The position numbers and the translations under genes are program-made. A stretch of 64,000 nucleotides of DNA, taken from NCBI RefSeq assembly GCF_010669145.1, contig NZ_CP048639.1, positions 1 to 64,000 on the forward strand, written 5' to 3'. Source of the stretch: Rhizobium oryzihabitans. GTDB lineage: Bacteria; Pseudomonadota; Alphaproteobacteria; Rhizobiales; Rhizobiaceae. Below the pieces are notes generated by a model. It did not search any database. It worked only from the letters and a program-made list of their open reading frames with translations, and had not been told where the DNA came from. Positions 1 through 9,947 of this stretch are shown one piece after another (position 1 is the first letter of the stretch; every line of letters begins with the position of its first letter).

Positions 1-76
1 TCCCGCTTCACACATTTGGATGTCGGGCAAATCCGCTGCTGGCCCTATTCATGCAACCAGTTCATAGGAGATCGGA
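1..76 (+). other. Window edge, unassigned gene tail
   Basis: All three forward frames are open at the left edge and close within this stretch, for example TAG at 64-66. A purine-rich AGGAG at about 67-71 serves the next gene. In IncI plasmids the gene before the icmT homologue traK is the ATPase gene traJ (dotB), but none of the three short tails can be recognised as DotB, so no assignment is made. Confidence 0.2.
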
Positions 77-365
77 ATGGCTGATGAAGAGCGGGTAAGT
101 TTTTCCGGTGATGGGTGGCGCTGGACGGGCGAGCCGATCAATGGGTTTTAGGGCTCATGGTTCAGTGATGCTGCTTATCCCCTCGGGGATCGCGACGGGG
201 ATGGTGTGGCAGTTCACAAAGCTACCCCTCCTTTGGCCATTCGTCATTTTTTGGGTCGTCTACATCGCGCTCGCGGCCTATGCGTCCCGTAAAGGTTATA
301 CGCCTCGTGACATGATCGAGCGGCAAGTGATCATGAAACTGTTCCAAGGTAGGTACAAGGTTTGA
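77..365 (+). pseudogene. icmT: IcmT/TraK-like T4SS inner-membrane protein, frameshifted
   Basis: Reading from ATG 77 gives MADEERVSFSGDGWRWTGEP, and the frame then closes at TAG 149. Removing one G from the GGG at 143-145 joins it to the downstream frame, giving a protein of about 95 residues with a central hydrophobic segment (VMLLIPSGIATG and LLWPFVIFWVVYIALAAYA). The order WR, short spacer, FRAHG, hydrophobic stretch and basic tail fits the IcmT family, a small Dot/Icm inner-membrane protein (TraK in IncI plasmids). The stop overlaps the next start (TTGA), so the genes appear coupled. The family call is by pattern and position and is moderate; the frameshift is likely a sequencing error. 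Confidence 0.55.
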
Positions 366-625
366 GCGCACCAGATCAACGTACTGAGTTCACAGTCTCG
401 CAGCTAACGCGATTCGTTGTCGAAGGTGCGTTTGCGGATGTTGTGGCTACCCGATTAGCAAAATGTCCCAACCCGTTCGATGTGCAACGTGAGCTGTATG
501 AAGCCGTCATCGAGCGCGCGGCCTCTAAGATCGGATCGGATGCCGCTGCGCTTCTTGTGAAGCGATGGCTGCACCCGAATTTCCAGATTTTGCATCGGGC
601 TTGTGGCTGGAAGACGGCTTCATAA
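362..625 (+). CDS. Unknown T4SS-associated small protein
   Basis: An 87-residue soluble protein with a TTG start that overlaps the stop of the icmT-like gene. It ends in TAATG, shared with the next start, so three genes form a tight translational cascade. No membrane segment, signal peptide or known motif is visible. Position next to icmT suggests a role in the secretion system, possibly a chaperone such as the IcmS class, but nothing in the sequence proves this. Confidence 0.5.
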   Translation: MSAPDQRTEFTVSQLTRFVVEGAFADVVATRLAKCPNPFDVQRELYEAVIERAASKIGSDAAALLVKRWLHPNFQILHRACGWKTAS

Positions 626-924
626 TGCCGATTGTCTTGGGGCACTCAGAACATGTCGGGAAAATAATCGGGATGCTGCCGACCGAAAGACCGTTATTTT
701 CCGTGGACTTAAAACGAGGTGGCTGGTTCGACGTGCGTTTTTCAAAAGCCACGATCTTTGCGACGGAAGAAGCGCGAAAGGCCACTGCCTTAGCTTACGG
801 TCAGGTGGTCGCCCATTCGACACGAGAGATTTTTTTCCGACAGAGATGCATTGTCAATTGGCCTCGACAATGCATGGAAACTAGCTGCTCTGTAGGGTTT
901 CGGCGTGTCCGTCCTCGTCGGTGA
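625..924 (+). CDS. Unknown small protein, TAATG-coupled
   Basis: A 99-residue product starting at the ATG within TAATG. The first 70 residues read as a normal globular protein (MPIVLGHSEHVGKIIGMLPT onward). The last 30, from RQRC, are Arg/Cys-rich and unlike it, so the true stop may have been lost to a frameshift near 830-850. No family recognised. Confidence 0.45.
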   Translation: MPIVLGHSEHVGKIIGMLPTERPLFSVDLKRGGWFDVRFSKATIFATEEARKATALAYGQVVAHSTREIFFRQRCIVNWPRQCMETSCSVGFRRVRPRR

Positions 925-948
925 TTCGACAGTGTTTTTGAGTCCGGC

Positions 949-978
949 TTGACAATCAATTTGATTGCTGTCTGTTAT
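949..978 (+). promoter_or_regulatory. Sigma70-like promoter with overlapping palindrome
   Basis: TTGACA at 949-954 and TGTTAT at 973-978 are spaced by 18 bp. A perfect dyad, CAATCAA-T-TTGATTG, occupies 953-967 between them, a typical repressor position. It lies about 60 bp upstream of the ATG at 1036. Confidence 0.45.
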
Positions 979-1035
979 TTCGCAGTGAGTGCTGGCGAGT
1001 CTGTCAGACGGTGATTTAGTTGGTTGGAGAAGAGC

Positions 1036-2248
1036 ATGGCCGAACGTGCTAAGAAATTTGCTGGTCCAAAATTGCCTGCCACCCTCGGCAACGTCGCTCT
1101 CAGTGTGAGCGAATACACCTCAAAAGACGGTGTAACGTCCGTTAAGGGCACTCAACTTCAAAATGGCGAAGAGCTGACCGTCCAACTCATGTCACCAGCG
1201 CGAGCGGCGAACATGATGAAGGGCCGCAATGATGTTGATGATCGTGAGCGGGTGCGTCTATGGAAGATCGCTTTGCCAATCGAAGAGAGCTATCCGAGTT
1301 CGCCGATAGGACAAACGATCAAGGCGTGAAGCCGGGCGGAGTAATCTTGCTCAACAATACCCGGCTCGATTTCAGTGATCGCCAGTATTACGCGCAAGCA
1401 GCATATGGCTTTGTTAGCGATCCGAGTTTCAGGCAGCAATGTCGGGTACGGTGTCACTCTCGAAATTTTCCGATGGCTCGATGCGGCTACAGGTTTACCA
1501 GCCAGACAAGGCGGTGTTGCTGTCACCTTCCTCAAAGGATGAGGCTCAACGCGCTGTCAAAGAGGCTTTCGACGTTCGGTCGCCGGTTGGTTCTGGCGTT
1601 ATGGCTCGAACCGTGATCGTGACGATTTCAGAGAAAAATGAAGAAGGCGAGGCGCAGAGCAAGGCGTTCTACATGCGGAGCGCAAGCTTTGAGGCTGACC
1701 TCGGGAATGGCGTGCAGTTCCAATTGTCGAACGGTTTTGGTGACACGCTGAAACGTAGCCAGCTCGATAGCAACTCAGCGGCGGCAGCGGCAGCAATTGC
1801 GGCGGCGACTGGCGTTTCGGCGCAGATCGTCATCGACCGGATGTCCGAAGCCGCTCCCGAGGACAGCGCAGCGGTTCAACGGATTTATGATGTGGTGAAG
1901 TCCGGAGAGGCATCGGTTGCCCTTACACCGGGCTTTACGGTGCCAATCGTACGGAAGTCGATGGATAATCTGCTGAAGCGGCCAGAGTTGTTTCATTCGG
2001 GTTCCTTCGCCGGGGCGATAGCAATAGCCATTCGCGGTGCAGACGGCGGGGCTTTAGAGCGTCCGGCCGCGTATGCAGTTACGAGCTATTCTGCACTGCC
2101 AAAGTCCGCGCCAGAGGTCACGCCGACGCCTGCGAAGGAAGCGATTAGAGCGCATGAAAGGTTGCTGTCGGCTGGAGGAGAAAAGCCTTCCTCTTCGCTT
2201 CAAAGTCGCCCGCCCGCGCGTTTTGCCTCGCCGGGTCGCGACTTCTAG
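1036..2248 (+). pseudogene. Unknown element-encoded protein, two frame breaks
   Basis: ATG 1036 follows GGAGAAGAG. Three frames are used in turn: 1036 to about 1290, then to about 1430, then to the stop at 2248. The second break is repaired by restoring one T in AGTTTC at about 1428, giving SFQAAMSGTV. The joined product is about 400 residues, soluble, with an Ala-rich helix (residues around AAAAAIAAATG) and a Ser/Pro-rich tail. No domain recognised. It lies upstream of the methyltransferase-helicase gene and may belong to the same operon. Confidence 0.5.
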
Positions 2249-2262
2249 GCCGGGGCTAAGGT

Positions 2263-2699
2263 ATGCCTTCCGTTCCACTCCCCATTCTTTCTGTCGATGG
2301 CATCGGAGCCGCGTATATACCGCGTGCTTCTCGCATGCACGGCAATGCAGGCGATCTTTTGATTGCGACGACCGATGATGTGCGGGCAACCGGCGTGCGG
2401 GCGGTCTGAAGTATTGCAATGTGCCCGTTCTCAATACGGTTACGAGGGGCGAAGCCACGATTTTCGTCGTAAGACCGCCCGGCGATCTCGATCCAAGCGA
2501 CTTGTGGGTTGCTTGCGGCCTTCCGATCAGGCGGCTTTGGGACGATGATTTCAACGTCGATGTTGCCGACCGCGCGCTCTTGTCCAAGCGTTTTCACGAG
2601 TGCATGAGCGGCACCGGCATGGGTGATATGGTCACTCCGCGCCAGATCGGCCTTAACCTCGCCGGTTCAAAGGTATTTGAAACCATCGGGGCCGAGTAG
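2263..2699 (+). pseudogene. Unknown small protein, one frame break
   Basis: Starts at ATG 2263 (MPSVPLPILSVDGIGAAYIP) and stops early at TGA about 2409. Adding one G to the GCGG at about 2403 (RAGGLKYCNVPVLN) links it to the frame that ends at 2699, for about 146 residues. Both halves look like normal coding sequence. No family recognised. Confidence 0.45.
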
Positions 2700-2701
2700 C
2701 A

Positions 2702-5700
2702 GTCAACAAAGCGAATGAGGCCCACTACGAGTACGACCGCTTCAGCAACGGTCGTGAAAAAGGCGAGCATCGTGATCGGTTCCTACGCGCGATTCGAACA
2801 ACTGAGCTGGCAGGGTGCGCGGCCGGTGTAGCACTGGCTATCGTGCAAGGTGATAGCTTTGACCGGGGATCGATAGCCCGGTTGCACAAGGATATAGTTG
2901 TCGATGACGCGTCTCCTTTCCTTAGCGTTTTCGCCTTTCAGGAGGAAATTGAAGCCGCATTGGCGGTCCAAGCTGCAAACCTCGTGCGCAGCGGTGGGGC
3001 TTTCCGTGAAGTCGCCAGAGAGCTGACTGATAGGTCTGCCGCTCATGGCGAACGAAATGCGCAACGGCTGCGTTTGCAGCAATATTCAACGCCTCTTACG
3101 ATCTCGGCTGTCGCACAGGATATATTGCGCATCCGCGAGGGAGAATTGGTGCTTGAGCCAACGGCCGGAAACGGAACGCTGGCGCTCGGCGCTGCGGCGG
3201 CCGGAGCACGTATAGAAGGCTTTGAGCTGGACAAGGCACGCGCAGAACGTGGCACAAGAGTGCTGAAGGATGCGGGCGCACCGTTTGTAAATATCAGGCC
3301 GCGAGCTTTCGAAGTGAACGCTGAAGGTGGATTTGGAGGAATGGCGTTTGACGCCGTTCTGGCAAACCCACCCTTTGAGGCGATCAAGGCACAGAATGTG
3401 GCTGATAGAGAGGGCCGCACGCTCTCCATCTCACGCCTTGACCATCGGATCGTCTATGACGCGTTGAACCAGGTGCGAGCGGACAGTGGTCGCTCGTTCC
3501 TAGTTCTACCGGGTGAGATGATGGGCGAAGGCAAGCTTGAGGGAGCGACACGCTTCTTCAACAACTATCTCCATGCGACCTTCGAGGTTGCTGGCGCTGC
3601 CATGCTCGACGGAAGGCTCTATCGGAAATCCGGCGCTGAGTTCCCTGTGATCGTCTATGCCCTTGGCCCCGGCTTGAAAACCCGCTCTCCGCTGAGAGAG
3701 CGAAAAAAATCCCCGATGAGCTGCCATATCTCCATACCACTGATCAGCTATTCGCGTGGGGCGATGCTGCACGTTTGGCCATGGACGAGATTATGGCTCG
3801 GCGCTCGGCGCCAGACACCCGGGTTGCTAGAACGTTCGTAGCTCCCGACTTTGACGACGCTGATATCACGACAGATGAGACGCCCAACGGTGATGTGCCG
3901 GCGGCTCTGGTCCCGGCAGTTCCCCGGTCGGTCCAGGTGTCGAGGAACCGGTGTTCGAGGCGGTCAGTGAAGACGAACTTGAGATGTCGGAGGACGAGGC
4001 CGAGTTCGTGGTTTCGCCTGATGTGCTGGTCGATGACTTGGTTGTTGAGAATGATCCGTTCCAAGTCACGTATGAGTCCGCCTCCCTTGTTGGTGGCCCT
4101 GTTCTCAAGATTCAAAAAGCGCTGGCAGAACCGGTCGCACTTGCCCTCACGGAGCTGGAGCGCGTTCGCGGGCCGGTAGATAATTTTGTTGCAGACAGCC
4201 TTGGCGTTGAGGTCAGCGAGTTGGGAGGCTTGCTGCATGCTGGACAGGTCGATGGTGTAGGGCTTGCGCTTCATAAAGCGCTGCGGGCAGAATCCATTAT
4301 TGTCGGAGATCTGATGGGCGTTGGGAAAGGCCGTCAGCTCGCGGCGCTCGCCCGTGCGGCCTTCAAAGAGGATCGGCCGGTGTTGTTCTTCACCGATAAT
4401 GCCTCGTTATTCACGGATTTTGTAGCGCGCGATCTGGCCACGGTAATGCGGAAGCCAGCCAATGAGCTGCCGCAGTTTATCAAACCCTACATCGTCAACA
4501 GCAGTAAGGATGCATCGATCCTTGACCCGATTTTCAGGGGAGCGGCGACGTGGAGAGGGTTTCGTTTTCCGGGCATCGCCATCGTCTGCCAAACGTGAAA
4601 AGACGATTGATCCGTCGATGAACATGATCTTGTCGTCATATTCGCAGCTCGGCGCGCAGGGCAGGGAAGCGAAACTTGCGGCGATCATGGAGTGGCTTGG
4701 CAAGCAGGACAAGCCACCATTGTTGATCATGGACGAGGCTCATCGAGCAGCCGGTGAGGGGTCGAACGTCGGTCTCTCGATGACAGCACTGGTTGAGGGC
4801 GTCAAAGCGGCAGGTGGTTCCGTTGCATATGCGTCAGGGACGGCGTTGAAGGGTGCGCGGAATTTGCGCGTCTACGGCTCTGCGCTACCGGATGTCGGGA
4901 TTCCGCCCGACAGACTGGTGGAGCTGATCGAAAAAGAGCCGCTGGCTTTGCAGGAAGCGCTTTCTTACGAGATGGCGCGGTCGGAGGGCTTATTGCGCGT
5001 GAACTCGACAACACTGAAGTCGCTCGCGAAACTGTTTCTCTGCAAGATGTCGATCCGGTTCGCTTTGCTCAGGTACTCGAAAAGGTCGATCTTTTCGCGC
5101 ACAAGATGTCCGAGTTGCTGGCCCTCGGCCGCGAGGTCAAAGATTGGTCTCAGCATCGGCAAAAGGAGCTGAAAAAGGACATCGAACAGATGCCAGAGGG
5201 TGCGGAACGGGACCGTGCTCTAGGCTCGGTCGGCGTGCATTATCAATCACCAGCCTCCCGGTTCCATCATTTGTCGAACTACCTGACGCTGGCTATCAAT
5301 GGGGTTTTCTTGGAAGACCTCGTGCTGAAGTCAATCGCCGAAGGCAGGAAGCCTCTGGTGGCGGTCGCCAATACTGGCGACACGTTGATGCGCGATCTGA
5401 TCGCGAGCCATTGGGATAATGATGGCCTCGATGATGCCGACAATGCGGGCATCATGAAGGGGTCAGCCTATGTCCTCCTGAGAAGCCCCACCTCGGGCAT
5501 GTGATCAAGCGTGTAGCTGACCGGTTGCTGACCGTTAAGGAAAGCAATGGATTCGGGGCGGTCACAGAAATTCGCCTTCACGAATACGAAGATTGGCTGG
5601 CTGATTTCAATGCGCGGGTGGATGCGGCCGACTTTTCCCTATTGTCGATGACCGTGATCGACGACTTAGCCGTGGCACTCGAAAAGCACGGGTTATCATT

Positions 5701-7335
5701 GGGAGAAATCACGGGCCGTTCCTTTATGTCGCGACCAGCGGAAGATGGGGCGGATTTGTCATTAGCGCCCGGCCCAAGCCGCTTAAGCACGATGTTGTTT
5801 CGGACTTCAATAACGGTCGTGTGGATGTTCTGATCCTGAACCAGTCGGCCGCTGTGGGCCTGTCGGCGCAGGCGTCACCCGCAAATGGTTTCGACGTGCG
5901 GCAGCGGGAGATGATCAAGGCGCAGATGCAGGGCGATGTGACGCAGGAGCGCCAGATGGACGGCCGCATCAATCGTGTCGGGCAAATTCATCCTCCGCTC
6001 TATACGGTGCCCCTGCAAGGGCTGGCCAGCTCGGATCGTCTGGCGCAGTTGTTCAACCGAAAGAACCGTTCGCTTACAGCGGCTTCTACGGCCACCCGTG
6101 AAAACGAGTCCAACATTAAGGATACGCTCGACCTTCTCAACGAGGTGGGGCAATTTGTCAGCCGCGAATATCTCAAGAATAACCCGGATATTGCCGTCAC
6201 GCTCGATATCGACCCGGAATCCGATATCGAGACGAAATATTCTGAGAAGCTGATGGGCCGTATGATCGCGCTGCCTTCCGGCATGCAGCGCACGATCATG
6301 GGCGAGCTGGACACCGCTTTTCAGATGCGCGTGGCCTTGCTGGACGCCCTCGGCGAAAATCCTCTGCGGCTGCGAGAATATGACTGGCGGGCGCAGGTGA
6401 AAGAAGTGGCATCGCTGATAAGTGGCAACGCGGCATCAGCACGCATGTCCGAACGTCCCCTTGCGCTCAACAAGCTGACTTACAAGGAGACAATCAAGCC
6501 AATCGATGTGCTGGCTGTTGAGGACGCGGTAGCGCGGGGCAAGGGATGGATGATCGATCAAACCCTTGGCCGCGAGATGTCGGTTGTTGAGCGGCTGGAA
6601 AGCCTCGCGCCGAGTGGTCAGGAAATTCGTTTCTCTGATCCGATTTTCGACCGTGTGATGAACCGCTCTGACGAATTGCGCAGCCTTGGAGCGACAGAAC
6701 ACCCATTGGAGGTCGCCCAAGGGTTTTGGGATAATCAATGGACACGCGATGCTGAAAAGGAAATCAAGGGGCTTGAGAAAATGGTGCTCGATGCCGGGCA
6801 CAAGCTTGATTTCCTGCTCGACATAGCACCAACACTCGCACCCGGCGCTATCGTCACGGTTTACCCCAAGCTGGTCTCAAGGCTGCGAGATTCGACGCTG
6901 TTCAATGCCGCCGTCGATTATATCGACGGGACAGATCACACCGATAGAGAGATCGGTGTCCCGGCCGTGATCACCGATGTACGCTTCAACGAGGAGAAGC
7001 CCCTGAATCTTGGCGAGTGGAGCGTGCGGATCGCAGTACCCGGCGAGGAGCACCTGATCGATATGCCGATGGCATCTGTCTATGCGATCCTACGCGAAGA
7101 ACACCAAGCGACAGTTGAGGCTAAGGGCGTCACGAAGATATGGGCGTTCAAGAGTGCGCGTCTGGACGATGACGGGATTGGCCTCGCCCGGTCCATTGCG
7201 CCCATGTGGTCTCAACCTCTCGCTCAGGCGCTGGAAGAAGCCGAAGCGAAGGGAAAATCCCCGATTTCGGAAATGGTTATGAACGTCTTCACTGGAAGCC
7301 GTTCTTGGGAGATGGCAGTCCCGAAGACAGCGTGA
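2702..7335 (+). pseudogene. DarB-like adenine methyltransferase / Strawberry-notch helicase, multiply frameshifted
   Basis: One protein of about 1540 residues can be read by switching frame at about 3670, 3925, 4560, 4995, 5490 and 5745. In order: an N6-adenine methyltransferase domain with the SAM-binding EPTAGNG (about 3155) and catalytic NPPF (about 3367); an acidic linker; a Strawberry-notch-type SF2 helicase with Walker A-like GDLMGVGKGRQ (about 4310), DEAH box (IMDEAHRAAGEGS, about 4729), and the C-terminal helicase half with QMDGRINRVGQ (about 5956). The same fusion is known in phage P1 DarB, which protects incoming DNA from restriction, and in related plasmid proteins. Here it probably aids entry or establishment of the conjugative element. 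The start codon is unclear: the frame is open from 2702 but lacks an ATG, and GTG 2843 is the first in-frame alternative start I noted. Confidence 0.75.
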
Positions 7336-8333
7336 TGATGGCCCTGTTCCAGAATGTGCAGGGCGGGAGCGTCAGTCGGACGCGATATGCTGTTGAAGGC
7401 AACCTTTTTGCCGCCGTTTCGGCTCTCGCGGGGAAGCGAATGGGCGAAAAGGCAATGTATACGGACGAAAGCGGCGCGATCCGGCACTGCTTTTTGCTCA
7501 AGCGCGATGGGCACAAGAAAGTGCTCGAGCAATTGACATCGAGCGTGGCAAGCCGTGTCGGCTTCATGAAAGCTGACGTGGCTTCCGTTTCCGGCCTCCT
7601 TTTAGGAATGACGGGGATTATCAGCGAGGCAGACGACGAGGCGCGGGCGGAATACATCGCCTGTGACATGCTCACAAGGATGGTCCACGGTGGCTGCAAG
7701 GTTACGATTGATCATGTTCGCGATCTGATCCGGCCTCGGCTGCAAGAGATGCATGAGCAAATCGTCAAAGCTGTACGGCAGCAAGGGGCGATCAATACCG
7801 GTCTTTTTGTCGGCACCGATCCTTTCGGGGACTCGACGCAAAAGCTTTTCACTCCCGGCGCATCGATCCGAATTCGAGAGGGCGCGTCTGACGCGGCCAG
7901 TGGTTTCCGGGTCTATTGGGACCAAAAGGAGATAGCCAGGTGCGCCGCGTCACTCAGCGAAAAAGGCGCGCTGGCTGCCTTCGGTGGGAAGACCTTCGGC
8001 GTAATCGTAAAAGCCAAGAACGATGTTTGCGACAAATCCAAGGATGCGCTTTGCGCAGATTGGAGCAACAAGCTTGGCACGGCCGTGGTGCGCAACTCGA
8101 CAGTGGCGAAGGAGATCGCATCGGCGTCGGACGTAGCCGCGATTCTATGCGCTGCGGCGAGCGATAAGTCCCTTGATGGGATGATCGGCATCAAAGGCGC
8201 GCTGGTCGTGTACAATGAGGTTGTGGCGAATCTCTCCCGTGAGCTGATCAGTCAGCATTTGGGAGCAAAAACGGAGGCTACTATGTCGGTGCGCTCAGAG
8301 AGAGCCACGTCACCAGCAGTTGCAGCCGTGTAG
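7335..8333 (+). CDS. Possible C-terminal part of the methyltransferase-helicase, or coupled partner
   Basis: A 332-residue product starting at ATG 7335 in the overlap TGATG with the preceding stop. It contains EGNLFAAVSALAGKRMGEKA followed by YTDESGAIRHCFLLKR, which resembles the TGNL-type segment found downstream of the helicase core in Strawberry-notch fusions. It may therefore be the distal part of the same polypeptide separated by another indel, or a separately translated, coupled subunit. The frame is also open for 43 codons upstream of 7335. It ends just before a non-coding stretch. Confidence 0.5.
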   Translation: MMALFQNVQGGSVSRTRYAVEGNLFAAVSALAGKRMGEKAMYTDESGAIRHCFLLKRDGHKKVLEQLTSSVASRVGFMKADVASVSGLLLGMTGIISEADDEARAEYIACDMLTRMVHGGCKVTIDHVRDLIRPRLQEMHEQIVKAVRQQGAINTGLFVGTDPFGDSTQKLFTPGASIRIREGASDAASGFRVYWDQKEIARCAASLSEKGALAAFGGKTFGVIVKAKNDVCDKSKDALCADWSNKLGTAVVRNSTVAKEIASASDVAAILCAAASDKSLDGMIGIKGALVVYNEVVANLSRELISQHLGAKTEATMSVRSERATSPAVAAV

Positions 8334-8358
8334 AATGAGTTACCCGGCGTTAAAAAGT

Positions 8359-8393
8359 TTGACATACTTTTTCTGTCGGGTTTCATTGTGAAA
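8359..8393 (+). promoter_or_regulatory. -35-like box and TTTCA-TTG-TGAAA dyad
   Basis: TTGACA at 8359-8364 is followed by the palindrome TTTCATTGTGAAA at 8381-8393. The dyad sits where a -10 box would be and resembles those at 9680-9694 and 32564-32604. It probably controls the winged-helix gene at 8604. Confidence 0.35.
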
Positions 8394-8447
8394 AATTTTG
8401 GAAAGGGAATCAGTCAAGGACTAGAAAGCTAACCCAGAAATGCCGAA

Positions 8448-8471
8448 CCCCAGACGGTCTCCCGTCCGGGG
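8448..8471 (+). other. GC-rich hairpin without U-tract
   Basis: CCCCAGACGG and CCGTCCGGGG form a 9-bp stem with one mismatch around a TCTC loop. No T-run follows, so it is not a standard terminator. It lies in the 270-bp leader of the 8604 gene and may act in transcript control or replication control. Confidence 0.3.
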
Positions 8472-8603
8472 TCGAAAACTAAGATAGAAAAGAACGCTTT
8501 TGCCGAGCGCCGTTCTCCCTAGAAGGTAGATTCCTTCAGGGCGAAATGCAAGTCTTTTTGTCTTTTTTTCTCGGCGTTTCCGGCTAACCGGAAAGAGAGA
8601 AAG

Positions 8604-9668
8604 ATGAGTGCTTCAGCGTTGGCGACGTGCCAACTCAGCGAACGAACAATCCTATCTAACGTCAAAAATACATGGTCACATTCGGCGTTGGATAGTTGCA
8701 TCAAGGCTGTCATCGGTGCGCACGCTCGCGGGCTACTGGATGATGAGTTTGTGGAGTCTGTCTACGGCGCGGTGAATGAGCGTCGGGCGGAACTCTCGGC
8801 GGGCCGGAGAGCGCGACCGGTAAAATGGGGCACACCCTTGGCCATCCATTCGAGGCTTACCTTGGAGGAACGGCGTGCGCAGGCGAGAACTCGTAACATC
8901 AGTGCGGGTTGGTTCTCAGCGAAGCTCGAAAAGAGCGGGGCAAACGTAGCCGAGATCTATGCGAAGCTTCCTCGTGCCAGTTTTCGAGCGGTATTGCACA
9001 CGATCTGCGAGCTTAGCGCCCTCGCGCGCGGGCGATGTGACGCTTCCATTGCGACAATAGCTAAAAAGGCGGGGTGCAGCCGATCATCAGTCGAGCAGGC
9101 TTTGGCTCATCTGAAATCGAGCGGTTTCATCGTGGTTGAGAGCGGGAAGACGTTGGGTGTAACGTCGATTATACGGCCCGCTCAGGCTTGCTTGATCAAG
9201 GTCGTGAACTGGTGCCGCGCTCGACTTGAGCGAATGCAAAAAAAGGACCGGTCTGACCGCCCGGTTTCCGCTGCAAGGGGTACACAAAATACTAGGCAGA
9301 AATCAGAATCTTATTTTTTAAATAAAAGATCGAAGACAACAGAGCCGCGCAGAGAAGGTGGGCGGGCCATTGGAGCCGTAGCATTTCCAGCAAGCGGATC
9401 GATTTATTTCAGCCATTGGCGTGATCTGGTTAGGGAGCATTCGACAGGCGTCACCCCTGATGCAGATATTGTGGCGAATGCCTTCCGAAAGTTCTGCTCC
9501 GAGAAAAATATCCCCTTGATGCTCCGAAAATCGAAGAGCGGTTTATCAAAATCGTCCAAAGGTTCCGTATTTAGCGTTTTTCCTGCCGACAGGCCGTTCT
9601 TATTCAACTCTGCGGGATTGCTCTCAATGCGGCCTGCGGGGGTTGGATATTGCCGCATTATGCAGTAA
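8604..9668 (+). CDS. Winged-helix DNA-binding protein, replication- or regulator-like
   Basis: A 354-residue protein with ATG after AAAGAGAGAAAG. Residues about 140-190 contain a helix-turn-helix: IATIAKKAGCSRSSVEQALA followed by HLKSSGFIVVES, the layout of winged-helix domains in plasmid replication initiators and phage replication proteins. A basic linker with an AT-rich coding stretch (about 9310-9325) leads to a C-terminal domain (SIYFSHWRDLVREH onward). It lies between the antirestriction-like gene and the secretion operon, flanked on both sides by TTTCAC-type dyads. It could be the element's replication protein or transfer regulator; the sequence does not decide. Confidence 0.6.
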   Translation: MSASALATCQLSERTILSNVKNTWSHSALDSCIKAVIGAHARGLLDDEFVESVYGAVNERRAELSAGRRARPVKWGTPLAIHSRLTLEERRAQARTRNISAGWFSAKLEKSGANVAEIYAKLPRASFRAVLHTICELSALARGRCDASIATIAKKAGCSRSSVEQALAHLKSSGFIVVESGKTLGVTSIIRPAQACLIKVVNWCRARLERMQKKDRSDRPVSAARGTQNTRQKSESYFLNKRSKTTEPRREGGRAIGAVAFPASGSIYFSHWRDLVREHSTGVTPDADIVANAFRKFCSEKNIPLMLRKSKSGLSKSSKGSVFSVFPADRPFLFNSAGLLSMRPAGVGYCRIMQ

Positions 9669-9679
9669 ATCTTTTTTTG

Positions 9680-9694
9680 ATTTCACAGTGAAAT
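9680..9694 (+). promoter_or_regulatory. Perfect ATTTCAC-A-GTGAAAT operator-like dyad
   Basis: A 15-bp palindrome with 7-bp arms just downstream of the winged-helix gene and upstream of the secretion operon. It shares half-sites with the dyads at 8381 and 32564. It is a candidate binding site for an element-encoded regulator. Confidence 0.45.
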
Positions 9695-9709
9695 TCAGAG
9701 GTCGAGCGA

Positions 9710-9931
9710 GTGCCAGAGAACGCAAACCCCGATAGCGGAACTCAACTGGCGGTAAATCCGCTGAAAGGTGCCGTCCTCGTTGACCTGTACAAGCCGCTCG
9801 CGGTCGAGGATCGCACCGGCCAAGGTTTCGAGAAGACGGCGGCATATGGTGCCGATCATCTCGCGGCGGTTTTGTCCGTCAGAAATTTGAGAATTGCTTT
9901 GGCGGCTCTTGCCGCGTGGGAAAGAGGCTAA
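9710..9931 (+). CDS. Possible small leader gene of the T4SS operon
   Basis: A 73-residue product with a GTG start (VPENANPDSGTQLAVNPLKG), ending in an Ala/Leu-rich helix (NLRIALAALAAWERG). It stops 16 bp before the next start. Nothing similar is recognised; it could also be non-coding leader, since ORFs on the opposite strand cover the same bases. Confidence 0.35.
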   Translation: MPENANPDSGTQLAVNPLKGAVLVDLYKPLAVEDRTGQGFEKTAAYGADHLAAVLSVRNLRIALAALAAWERG

Positions 9932-9947
9932 CAGGAGAGAGACGGAC

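Noticed and set aside
1..66. Tail of a DotB/TraJ ATPase before icmT
   Set aside because: Expected from IncI gene order, but none of the three short peptides resembles a DotB C-terminus.
2054..2597. Minus-strand ORFs of 113 and 177 codons
   Set aside because: Arg/Ser-rich shadows of the plus-strand genes at 1036-2699; no ribosome site and no motif.
8448..8471. Rho-independent terminator after the 8333 stop
   Set aside because: Stem is present but no T-run follows, and it is 115 bp from the stop.
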